DNA from: Candidatus Zixiibacteriota bacterium
GTDB lineage: Bacteria > Zixibacteria > MSB-5A5 > CAIYYT01
Length of the DNA stretch: 5,182 bases
Direction of reading: 5' to 3'
Assembly (NCBI GenBank): GCA_026397575.1
Contig: JAPLUP010000077.1
Coordinates: 1 to 5,182 of the forward strand
Shown: positions 1 through 5,182 of the stretch, in pieces
How the letters are laid out: each line of letters starts with the position of its first letter
Numbering within the stretch: position 1 is the stretch's first letter
Translations under genes and position numbers: made by a program
The notes under the pieces: generated by a model
The model's database searches: none
Told to the model about the DNA's origin: nothing
The model's input: only the letters and a program-made list of their open reading frames with translations

Positions 1-837
1 GTACTGTTGCTGATACCGGAACTGTTTGCTGCCAACGGCGCCTCAGCGGTTGAGACCGGATGGTTTCGCACCTATCGTATCAATGCCGTCATCGTTGCCG
101 CCGTGTTCTCGGCGGCGGTACTATATTACACTCAACGTGCCAGACGCGGTGACAAATTGTTTGTCCGCAAGATCGCCGGTTTGGACGAGGTCGAGGATGC
201 CGTGGGGCGCGCTACCGAAATGGGCAAACCGGTGCTGTTCATTCCTGGTATTGACGAAATTGACAAGATCGACACACTAGCGGGGCTGTCAATTCTCGGT
301 CGCGTGGCTCTGATCACGGCGCGCTACGAAACTCCACTCTATGTGCCGGTGCGCTATCCGATGGTGCTCGCCGCCGCACAGGAAGTAGTGCAGCAGTCCT
401 ATTTGACTGAAGGACGCGCCGACTCCTACAATCAAGACATGGTCTGCTATGTCGCCGGCGAGCAATTCGCGTACACCGCAACCGTCAACGGTTACATGAT
501 GCGCGAACGCCCGGCAGCGAATATCATGATGGGGGCGTTCTATGCCGAATCACTGCTGCTGGCGGAGACCGGCAACGCCGCCGGATCGATTCAGATCGCC
601 GGCACGGCACAGCCGGAGCAATTACCGTTTTTTATTGCCGCCTGCGACTACACGCTCATGGGTGAAGAGCTATTTGCGGCATCGGCCTATCTGTCTCACG
701 AGCCGCTGATGCTGGGTGGTCTCAAAGGGCAGGACTTCATGAAGGTGTTAATCATAGCTGCCATTCTGGTCGGAACGTTCATGGTGACGACGCACCTGGG
801 TGGCGACTGGATGCGCAGTCTGTTCGAGGTGCGTTGA
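1..837 (+). CDS. DUF6754-like membrane protein, 5' end cut by window edge
   Basis: The frame is open from base 1 to the TGA at 835-837 (278 codons), so the true start probably lies to the left; a TTG at 7-9 is the first possible start inside the window but has no ribosome binding site in view. Numbering from base 1, residues 2-16 (LLLIPELFAANGASA) look like the end of a signal peptide or a hydrophobic lead. Residues about 28-43 form a membrane segment, 44-246 a soluble alpha/beta domain, and 248-264 a second membrane segment with a short tail. The domain carries stretches I recognise from memory as DUF6754: GKPVLFIPGIDEIDKIDTL, AGLSILGRVALITARY, RERPAANIMMGAFYAESLLL and LPFFIAACDYTLMGEELFAA. 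The family has no established function that I know of. The last base of the stop is the first base of the next gene's ATG, so the two are translationally coupled. The family call is moderately sure; the role is unknown. Confidence 0.8.
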   Translation, partial: VLLLIPELFAANGASAVETGWFRTYRINAVIVAAVFSAAVLYYTQRARRGDKLFVRKIAGLDEVEDAVGRATEMGKPVLFIPGIDEIDKIDTLAGLSILGRVALITARYETPLYVPVRYPMVLAAAQEVVQQSYLTEGRADSYNQDMVCYVAGEQFAYTATVNGYMMRERPAANIMMGAFYAESLLLAETGNAAGSIQIAGTAQPEQLPFFIAACDYTLMGEELFAASAYLSHEPLMLGGLKGQDFMKVLIIAAILVGTFMVTTHLGGDWMRSLFEVR

Positions 838-1493
838 TGAAGACGAAGCTGCCGATAGCCATCGCCTTCTTGTCCGGCCTGGCCATGATTGCCGTATTCA
901 TTCTCAATCCTGAGAAAGTCGGCGACATGGAAGGCGAATTGCTACAGTGGACGACCGTAATCGGAGGGTTCACGCTGCTGTTAGGCGTAGTTTCAATCGT
1001 GCGCGTCAACTGGCGGCCGGTAGTTCGGCGTGAGACGGGGTGGCTCAACAACGCGGCGCTGCTTTTGTCGGTGGCTGTGATGGCTATACCGTCGGTGCTA
1101 CCTGTCAGTTGGTCGCCTCTTTTCGGCACGGACGGCGGTTCGATCTACGATTGGTTCTTCATCAACTTGAGCGCGCCGATGATGGCCACGATGTTCGCCA
1201 TGCTGGCGTTTTATGTCGCATCGGCTGCATTTCGCGCTTTCCGCGCACGCAATGCGGAAGCAACGTTGTTGCTGCTGACGGCGACGATTGTCATGCTCTG
1301 GCGCGTGCCGGTGGGCGAAGGAATATTTGTTGCCATTCACCCCAAACTACCGAATCTGATTAACACTTACGTCATGGGCGGCGTGAATGTCGCAGTACAA
1401 CGCGGCATTATTATCGGGGCAGCTCTGGGAGCGGCGGCTACTTCGCTGCGGATCATGCTGGGTATCGAACGCACTTACATGGGGAAAACCTGA
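837..1493 (+). CDS. Polytopic membrane protein of unknown function (218 aa)
   Basis: The start is ATG at 837-839, overlapping the previous TGA in a TGATG junction, with GAGGTG at 826-831 five bases upstream as ribosome binding site. A TTG one codon earlier is in frame but less likely. The protein has about six hydrophobic segments, near residues 6-24, 37-55, 73-90, 107-130, 140-155 and 188-206, and no recognisable enzymatic motif. Between the fourth and fifth segments is a basic stretch (AAFRAFRARNAEATL), probably cytoplasmic by the positive-inside rule. After the fifth segment comes a loop with WRVPVGEG and HPKLPNLIN that looks conserved in character. I do not recognise the family by name. 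Placed between two proteins that each carry a membrane segment at both ends, it is likely the membrane partner of one of them; this is inferred only from order and coupling. Confidence 0.85.
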   Translation: MKTKLPIAIAFLSGLAMIAVFILNPEKVGDMEGELLQWTTVIGGFTLLLGVVSIVRVNWRPVVRRETGWLNNAALLLSVAVMAIPSVLPVSWSPLFGTDGGSIYDWFFINLSAPMMATMFAMLAFYVASAAFRAFRARNAEATLLLLTATIVMLWRVPVGEGIFVAIHPKLPNLINTYVMGGVNVAVQRGIIIGAALGAAATSLRIMLGIERTYMGKT

Positions 1494-1494
1494 G

Positions 1495-2328
1495 ATGGAT
1501 TTCTGGCAACGCATTTCCCAACTTGACCGCCGCTGGATCTATCTCGCGGTCGCACTGGCGGTGATCTTCCCGCTGCTGGTGCCGATGAAAATGAAGCTTG
1601 GCATTACTCCGGAAGCACGGCAGTTGTATGAAACCATCGAGGCGTTGCCTGACAGTTCAGTGGTAATGTTGACTTTCGACTACTATCCTTCAACCGTCGC
1701 CGAGACCCGGCCCATGTCAATCGGGGCGTTGCACCAGATGTTTCGCAAGAATCTCAAAGTAATCACGATGACAACTATTCCTCTGGGTGGACCATCGATC
1801 GCTGACCGTACGATGAGGGAGATGGCGGAGCTATATCACAAGATCTATGGAGTGGACTACGTCAATCTCGGTTACAAGGCCAACTACACGGCGGTGCTAC
1901 TCGGAATGGGTAGTTCGATTGAGTCGATCTATCCGTCAGACCAGTACGGCACGCCGCTGGCGAAGTTGCCGTTGATGCAAACCGTGAAGAACTACGATCA
2001 GATCAGTTTCATCTTCATCGTCGCGGACAACGGGATTGTCGACAACTGGATTTCGATCGTAAATGCTCAGTTTAGCAAACCGATGGGGGCTGGCGTGACG
2101 GCGGTGATGGCGCCGAAGTTTTATAGTTACGTGCAGGCAAAGCAGATGACGGGGCTGCTCGGTGGAATGAAGGGGGCCGCCGAATACGAAATGCTGGTCA
2201 ACAAACCGGCCATGGCGCTGATCGGTATGGATTCGCAGTCTCTGGCGCACTTGCTGATCATTGGCTTTGTAATCGCCGGCAACGTCGCATTTTTCGTGAC
2301 GCGAAAGAAGAAGGAGTCGAAGGGCTGA
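1495..2328 (+). CDS. Membrane-anchored protein of unknown function, soluble domain between two membrane segments (277 aa)
   Basis: I chose ATG 1495-1497, one base after the previous stop, with GGGG at 1481-1484 ten bases upstream. An in-frame GTG further upstream would lie wholly inside the previous gene and add 36 non-homologous-looking residues. Residues 14-30 (WIYLAVALAVIFPLLVP) form an N-terminal membrane segment. Residues about 38-245 form a soluble domain with alternating hydrophobic strands and helices (SSVVMLTFDYYPS, NLKVITMTTIPLGGPS, VDYVNLGYKANYTAVLLG, QISFIFIVADNG), suggestive of a Rossmann-like alpha/beta fold. Residues 250-268 form a C-terminal membrane segment followed by a basic tail (RKKKESKG). 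That tail suggests the C-terminus is cytoplasmic; with two segments the N-terminus would then be cytoplasmic too and the domain extracytoplasmic. No nucleotide-binding loop or catalytic motif is evident. Its architecture repeats that of the first gene, and the C-terminal regions resemble each other weakly. Confidence 0.87.
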   Translation: MDFWQRISQLDRRWIYLAVALAVIFPLLVPMKMKLGITPEARQLYETIEALPDSSVVMLTFDYYPSTVAETRPMSIGALHQMFRKNLKVITMTTIPLGGPSIADRTMREMAELYHKIYGVDYVNLGYKANYTAVLLGMGSSIESIYPSDQYGTPLAKLPLMQTVKNYDQISFIFIVADNGIVDNWISIVNAQFSKPMGAGVTAVMAPKFYSYVQAKQMTGLLGGMKGAAEYEMLVNKPAMALIGMDSQSLAHLLIIGFVIAGNVAFFVTRKKKESKG

Positions 2329-2978
2329 TGGAGATTCTCGGGCTTTGGCTGGCAGGTTTCTTTACGCTTTCGCTTTTTTCCTTCCTGTACAAGGACAATC
2401 CGTTTTACGGACTGGCCGAGCATGTCTTTGCCGGTCTCTCGGCCGGCTATGAGGTCGGCCTCGTCTATCACTCGGTGATTCTGCAGCAATTGGTGGATCC
2501 GATCAGCCAGCACTGGGTCAACGCTGCCGCGGGGGATCATCCGGGATTTCATATCATGAAGATCGGTTTCTTGCTGTTTGCCGGTGCTCTGGGTATGCTG
2601 ATGTTCACGCGCTTTTTCCCGAAGGCATCGTGGATATCGCGCTACCCGCTGGCGTTTGTGATGGGGAATACCGCCGGAATCTATCTGATGTCGGAGCTTC
2701 ACGGCCGCCTGATACCACAAATTGCCGGTACGTTTGTCAATCTGCTGAATCCCCTGAACCTGATCATCTTCTTCGGCGTGTTGACGACCCTGACCTATTT
2801 CTACTTTTCCAAGGAACACACCGGTGTGCTTGGCGGAAGCGCCCGGGTCGGTATTTGGTTTATTATGATCGCGTTTGGCGCTCATTTTGGTTACACGGTA
2901 ATGGGGCGAATTAGTTTGCTGATCGGGCAGGTACAGTTTATCCTTATTGACTGGTTGAAGTTGGTCAAACCGGGTTGA
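2328..2978 (+). CDS. Polytopic membrane protein of unknown function (216 aa)
   Basis: The start ATG 2328-2330 overlaps the previous TGA (TGATG). AAGGAG at 2311-2316 serves as ribosome binding site eleven bases upstream, inside the end of the preceding gene. About six hydrophobic segments are visible, near residues 3-21, 33-52, 76-94, 104-120, 135-158 and 170-192, with a further hydrophobic stretch near the C-terminus (LLIGQVQFILIDWLKLV). Polar residues stand out next to or within the membrane region: the YKDNPFYGLAEHVFAGLSAG motif (residues 21-40), H48 in GLVYHSVIL, and AFGAHFGYTVMGR near residues 179-191. These could line a channel or bind a cofactor, but no known family signature supports that. 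It is the fourth member of the coupled membrane module, similar in length and topology to the second gene though not obviously similar in sequence. The TGA is followed after seven bases by the nucleotidyltransferase start. Confidence 0.85.
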   Translation: MEILGLWLAGFFTLSLFSFLYKDNPFYGLAEHVFAGLSAGYEVGLVYHSVILQQLVDPISQHWVNAAAGDHPGFHIMKIGFLLFAGALGMLMFTRFFPKASWISRYPLAFVMGNTAGIYLMSELHGRLIPQIAGTFVNLLNPLNLIIFFGVLTTLTYFYFSKEHTGVLGGSARVGIWFIMIAFGAHFGYTVMGRISLLIGQVQFILIDWLKLVKPG

Positions 2979-2985
2979 GGTCGTA

Positions 2986-3969
2986 ATGAAAGTCGTTATT
3001 CCGGTCGCCGGCGAAGGAAGACGTCTCCGCCCGCACACTTACAGCACTCCCAAATGCCTGTTGCAGGTCGCGGGAAAGCCGATTCTCGGTCACATCGTCG
3101 ATCAGATTCTGGAGCTGGATTTCAGCGAGATCATCTTTGTCACCGGGCCAAGCGGCCAGCAGCAGATCGAGCAGTTCGTTCGCAGCAACTACAACTTCAA
3201 TGCGCGATTTATCGCACAGGAGAAGCTCTACGGTCTCGGCTATGCCGTCTATCTTGGTATTGTCAGCCGTTCGGAAGATTTGCTGATAGTGCTGGGTGAT
3301 ACGATTGTGGAACTGGACTGGAGAGGAATGATCGCGACGGGCAATAACACGCTGGTGGTCAAAGAGGTTGCCGATCCGCGCGCTTTTGGAGTCGTAGAAA
3401 CCGCCGGTGACCGCATTGTCCATTTGGTTGAGAAGCCGGAGAATCCGCCGACGAATCTGGCGGTTGTCGGCGTTTACTATATTAAGGATACGGCTAAGTT
3501 TTTCGACTGCATTACCGAAGTTATCGAAAAAGGGATCACTACGCACGGGGAGATTCAGGTCACCGATGCGTTTGACCTGCTAATCAAGAAGGGGTCAACC
3601 ATCCACACGTTTCCGACTACCGGCTGGTATGATTGTGGCCATAAAGAGACGATCCTGTCAACTAATCGTTTTTTGCTCGATCGACAAGCGTCCTCGGCGT
3701 ACCGTGATGGTTCGGTAATCATCTCCCCTTCCTACATTGCGCCCGAAGCCGTGATCGAAAATTCGATAATCGGTCCGTACGCTTCAATTGGCAAGAACAG
3801 TGTCGTGCGCAACTCGATTGTGCGCGATAGCATCATTGCCGACCAAACGCAGATTGTTTCTTGCACGATTGAAAAATCGCTGATCGGCAACGATGTGGTG
3901 ATGCACGATGCCAACGGCACGTACAATCTCGGAGACTATTCCGAAGTCGGTGAACTGCGTATCATGTAG
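2986..3969 (+). CDS. Sugar-phosphate nucleotidyltransferase with left-handed beta-helix tail (RmlA-long/GlmU-like)
   Basis: This 327-residue cytoplasmic enzyme should transfer a nucleotide from an NTP to a sugar 1-phosphate, releasing pyrophosphate and giving an NDP-sugar for surface polysaccharide or glycolipid synthesis. The start ATG 2986 has GAGG at 2977-2980 five bases upstream, overlapping the previous stop. The nucleotide-binding signature GEGRRLRPHTYSTPK lies at residues 9-23 (R12/R13 and K23 expected at the NTP). A metal-binding aspartate is in LGDT (D105), the sugar-binding VEKP motif has E149-K150, and GEIQVTDAFDLL and GWYDCGHKET (W214-D216) follow, as in the long-form glucose-1-phosphate thymidylyltransferases. 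From about residue 242 an I-x(4-5) hexapeptide-type repeat (IISPSYIAP, IENSIIGPYASIG, VVRNSIVRDSIIA, IEKSLIGNDVVM) forms a beta-helix, as in RmlA-long and GlmU; no GlmU acetyltransferase active site is evident. Which sugar and nucleotide it uses (dTTP/glucose or other) cannot be settled from the motifs. Its closeness to the membrane genes suggests one operon. Confidence 0.93.
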   Translation: MKVVIPVAGEGRRLRPHTYSTPKCLLQVAGKPILGHIVDQILELDFSEIIFVTGPSGQQQIEQFVRSNYNFNARFIAQEKLYGLGYAVYLGIVSRSEDLLIVLGDTIVELDWRGMIATGNNTLVVKEVADPRAFGVVETAGDRIVHLVEKPENPPTNLAVVGVYYIKDTAKFFDCITEVIEKGITTHGEIQVTDAFDLLIKKGSTIHTFPTTGWYDCGHKETILSTNRFLLDRQASSAYRDGSVIISPSYIAPEAVIENSIIGPYASIGKNSVVRNSIVRDSIIADQTQIVSCTIEKSLIGNDVVMHDANGTYNLGDYSEVGELRIM

Positions 3970-4120
3970 ATGTCTTGTGGTAGACTACTGTGAGGAGCGG
4001 CTTACCGGGTAGGACAGGCATTGCGGCACGTTTTCCGATTGTCGTCCTGTGAGCGGCGGCGAAAACGGTGGCTGCATCAAGGCAATCAGGAAAAAATACT
4101 ATCTAACAGAGGATCACGAT
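3970..4120 (+). promoter_or_regulatory. Non-coding leader of metK-ahcY; candidate SAM/SAH-responsive RNA
   Basis: This 151-base gap is the only sizeable non-coding stretch in a window where other gaps are 0-21 bases. Foldable elements are visible: a 5-bp hairpin 4001-4005/4009-4013 (CTTAC-CGG-GTAGG, one G-T pair), a longer-range pairing ACAGG 4014-4018 with CCTGT 4046-4050, and GCGGC 4053-4057 with GCTGC 4071-4075. In order it also holds GAGGAGCG (3992-3999), a 15-base hairpin interval, CAGGC (4015-4019) and AAACGG (4063-4068), followed by GCTGC, which can alternatively pair with GCGGC at 3997-4001 as a pseudoknot. These segments recall the SAH riboswitch as I remember it. However, the P1 stem that should close around CAGGC does not form here, so a true SAH riboswitch is doubtful; the SAM-Chlorobi motif, known upstream of metK-ahcY operons, is another possibility I cannot test by eye. 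No intrinsic terminator and no convincing sigma-70 promoter are seen. Confidence 0.4.
4108..4113 (+). promoter_or_regulatory. Ribosome binding site deciding the metK start
   Basis: AGAGGA lies seven bases before ATG 4121. It supports that ATG over the in-frame GTG at 4049, which would add 24 residues with no counterpart in the MetK family and would translate part of the structured leader. Confidence 0.75.
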
Positions 4121-5084
4121 ATGGCGGTAAACAAATTCCTTTTCACTTCCGAATCGGTCACGGAGGGACACCCGGATAAGCTCTGCGACCAAATCTCCGA
4201 TGGTGTGCTGGATGACCTACTGGCGCAGGACGCCAACAGCCGCGTGGCTTGCGAGTCGTTTGTCACGGTCGGCCTGGTGGTTGTCGGCGGCGAAATCACT
4301 ACCCAGGGCTTCTGCGATATCAACGGGCTGGTGCGGCGGATTGTCAAAGAGATCGGTTATACCAAGCCGGAGTATGGTTTCCACTTCAACTCGTGCGCCA
4401 TCCTCAACACGATCGGCTCGCAGTCTCCCGACATTGCACAGGGGGTTGATATCGGTGGCGCCGGAGATCAGGGGCTGATGACCGGTTACGCCTGTGACGA
4501 GACACCCGAACTGATGCCTTTGCCGATCATGGCAGGAAATCATCGATAAGATCGTGCGACCGATTATTCCGAAGCAGATGATCGATGACAAGACGAAATT
4601 CTATGTCAATCCGACCGGTAAATTCGTTATTGGCGGCCCGCAGTCGGATACCGGCATGACCGGACGGAAGATCATTGTCGACACGTATGGCGGCATGGCC
4701 TCGCACGGTGGCGGCGCTTTCTCCGGCAAGGATCCGACCAAAGTTGACCGCTCAGCGGCATACATGGCCCGCTACATTGCGAAAAACGTCGTCGCTTCCG
4801 GTATCGCGCGCAAGTGCACGATACAACTGGCCTATGCCATCGGTGTGCCCGACCCGGTGTCGATAATGGTATTCACCGACAAAACATCGGGGGCTCTGGA
4901 TGAGCACATTGTCGAGTTGATCAAAAAACACTTCGTGCTGACACCGAGAGGCATCATTGACATGTTGAATCTGCGACGCCCGATCTACCGCAAGACGGCT
5001 GCATACGGACACTTCGGCAGAACCGATCCGGATTTCACCTGGGAGAGAACTGATAAGGCTGATGATCTCAAGCGAGACGCGTAA
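4121..5084 (+). pseudogene. metK: S-adenosylmethionine synthetase, interrupted by an internal deletion and frame change
   Basis: MetK makes SAM from methionine and ATP in the cytoplasm. The 5' part (4121-4549) reads [20 protein letters not shown], with H17 and D19 matching the ATP/Mg site (E. coli H14, D16), and family signature 1, GAGDQG, at residues 113-118. It matches the family through MPLPIM (residue 137, bases 4529-4531), then reads five foreign codons to a TAA at 4547-4549. Homology resumes in another frame with [13 protein letters not shown] from 4533 and continues through [11 protein letters not shown], signature 2 GGGAFSGKD (4707-4733) and TAAYGHFGR to the TAA at 5082-5084. Compared with E. 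coli MetK (384 aa, recalled), about 60 residues are missing at the junction, including the RPDAKSQ region with catalytic D163 and K165. Both halves otherwise look under normal constraint, so the lesion is recent or an assembly artefact. As written, no functional enzyme can be made. ahcY follows after 21 bases. Confidence 0.92.
4529..4538 (+). other. Deletion/frame-change junction in metK
   Basis: Upstream homology ends at the ATG of LPIM (4529-4531) and downstream homology begins at CAG-GAA (4533-4538) in the next frame. Only one base lies between the two aligned segments, so this is a loss of roughly 180 bases, not divisible by three, rather than a simple one-base indel. No insertion sequence or long direct repeat is visible at the joint; the lost sequence is not available to test for microhomology. 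Confidence 0.8.
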
Positions 5085-5105
5085 CCAATAGGGGAACAAT
5101 AGAAG

Positions 5106-5182
5106 ATGGCAAAATATGATGTTAAGGATCTCGGACTGGCCTCTGAAGGCAAACGCCGCATTGAGTGGGCGGGGAACTTCAT
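5106..5182 (+). CDS. ahcY: S-adenosylhomocysteine hydrolase, N-terminal fragment cut by window edge
   Basis: The product hydrolyses SAH reversibly to homocysteine and adenosine, relieving SAH inhibition of methyltransferases and closing the SAM cycle begun by MetK. Only 25 codons plus two bases are present. MAKYDVKDLGLASEGKRR followed by IEWAGNF matches the family N-terminus (YDVKDxxLAxxGxxRIEWA, then usually MPVL). GGGG at 5091-5094 lies eleven bases before the ATG, with AGAAG directly before it; either may act as a weak ribosome binding site. The 21-base gap after metK has no promoter or terminator, so the two genes form one transcription unit under the leader at 3970-4120. None of the NAD-binding or catalytic region is in the window, so the call rests on the N-terminus and on context. 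Confidence 0.88.
   Translation, partial: MAKYDVKDLGLASEGKRRIEWAGNF

Noticed and set aside
1040..1363. Alternative-frame + strand open frame of 107 codons inside the second gene
   Set aside because: It is a shadow frame: its C/H/R-rich product has no motif, while the overlapping frame encodes a coherent polytopic membrane protein.
2127..3038. Long minus-strand open frame (303 codons) opposite the third and fourth membrane genes
   Set aside because: The translation is rich in charged residues and Q/H/R with no motif, as expected for the antisense of hydrophobic codons; the + strand genes there are coupled and have ribosome binding sites.
2965..3546. Minus-strand open frame (193 codons) opposite the nucleotidyltransferase
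   Set aside because: It is antisense to a clearly conserved enzyme and shows no recognisable domain.
3979..3989. Small inverted repeat GTAGACTAC after the nucleotidyltransferase stop as a terminator
   Set aside because: The arms leave a one-base loop and there is no following T-run, so it is not a plausible intrinsic terminator.
4097..4102. TACTAT as a -10 promoter box just before metK
   Set aside because: No acceptable -35 element lies 16-18 bases upstream, and the A/T-rich tract alone is not enough to call a promoter.
4049..4120. GTG 4049 as an upstream start for metK, adding 24 residues
   Set aside because: The extension has no match to the MetK N-terminus and lies in the structured leader; ATG 4121 has AGAGGA at good spacing.
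4554..5084. A separate 176-aa gene starting at GTG 4554
   Set aside because: It is simply the C-terminal part of MetK; homology in the same frame extends upstream to 4533, and no independent ribosome binding site is evident.

Overview
This window has the look of a bacterial chromosome, moderately GC-rich by eye, with all genes on the + strand and very tight packing. No ribosomal RNA, tRNA, mobile element or CRISPR array is visible, so taxonomy can only be guessed. The DUF6754-type membrane protein, the metK-ahcY pair and the codon use would suit an uncultured environmental lineage (for example within the FCB/candidate-phylum bacteria). That placement is an inference with low confidence.

Left part (1-2978): four consecutive membrane-protein genes, each starting on or within a few bases of the previous stop (TGATG at 835-839, TGA-g-ATG at 1491-1497, TGATG at 2326-2330). 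They alternate: a protein with one membrane segment at each end and a ~200-residue soluble domain (DUF6754-like, cut by the left edge), a polytopic membrane protein, a second protein with a membrane segment at each end, and a second polytopic protein. None has a function I can name. The layout suggests a co-translated envelope complex.

Middle (2986-3969): seven bases after the fourth membrane gene comes a sugar-phosphate nucleotidyltransferase of the long RmlA/GlmU-like type, with a C-terminal left-handed beta-helix region. It probably makes an NDP-sugar. It may simply be the last gene of the same operon.

Right part (3970-5182): a 151-base non-coding leader with foldable elements precedes metK (S-adenosylmethionine synthetase), followed 21 bases later by the start of ahcY (S-adenosylhomocysteine hydrolase), cut by the right edge. 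Together these form a SAM-cycle operon: MetK makes SAM and AhcY removes the SAH left after methylation. The leader is a candidate SAM/SAH-responsive RNA. The metK reading frame is broken: about 60 codons from the middle of the protein are missing and the frame changes at the junction, although both flanking halves are well conserved. This is either a real pseudogene or population deletion, or an assembly error.

The most promising points for novelty are the four-gene membrane module and its internal A-B-A'-B' symmetry, the metK leader, and the metK internal deletion.
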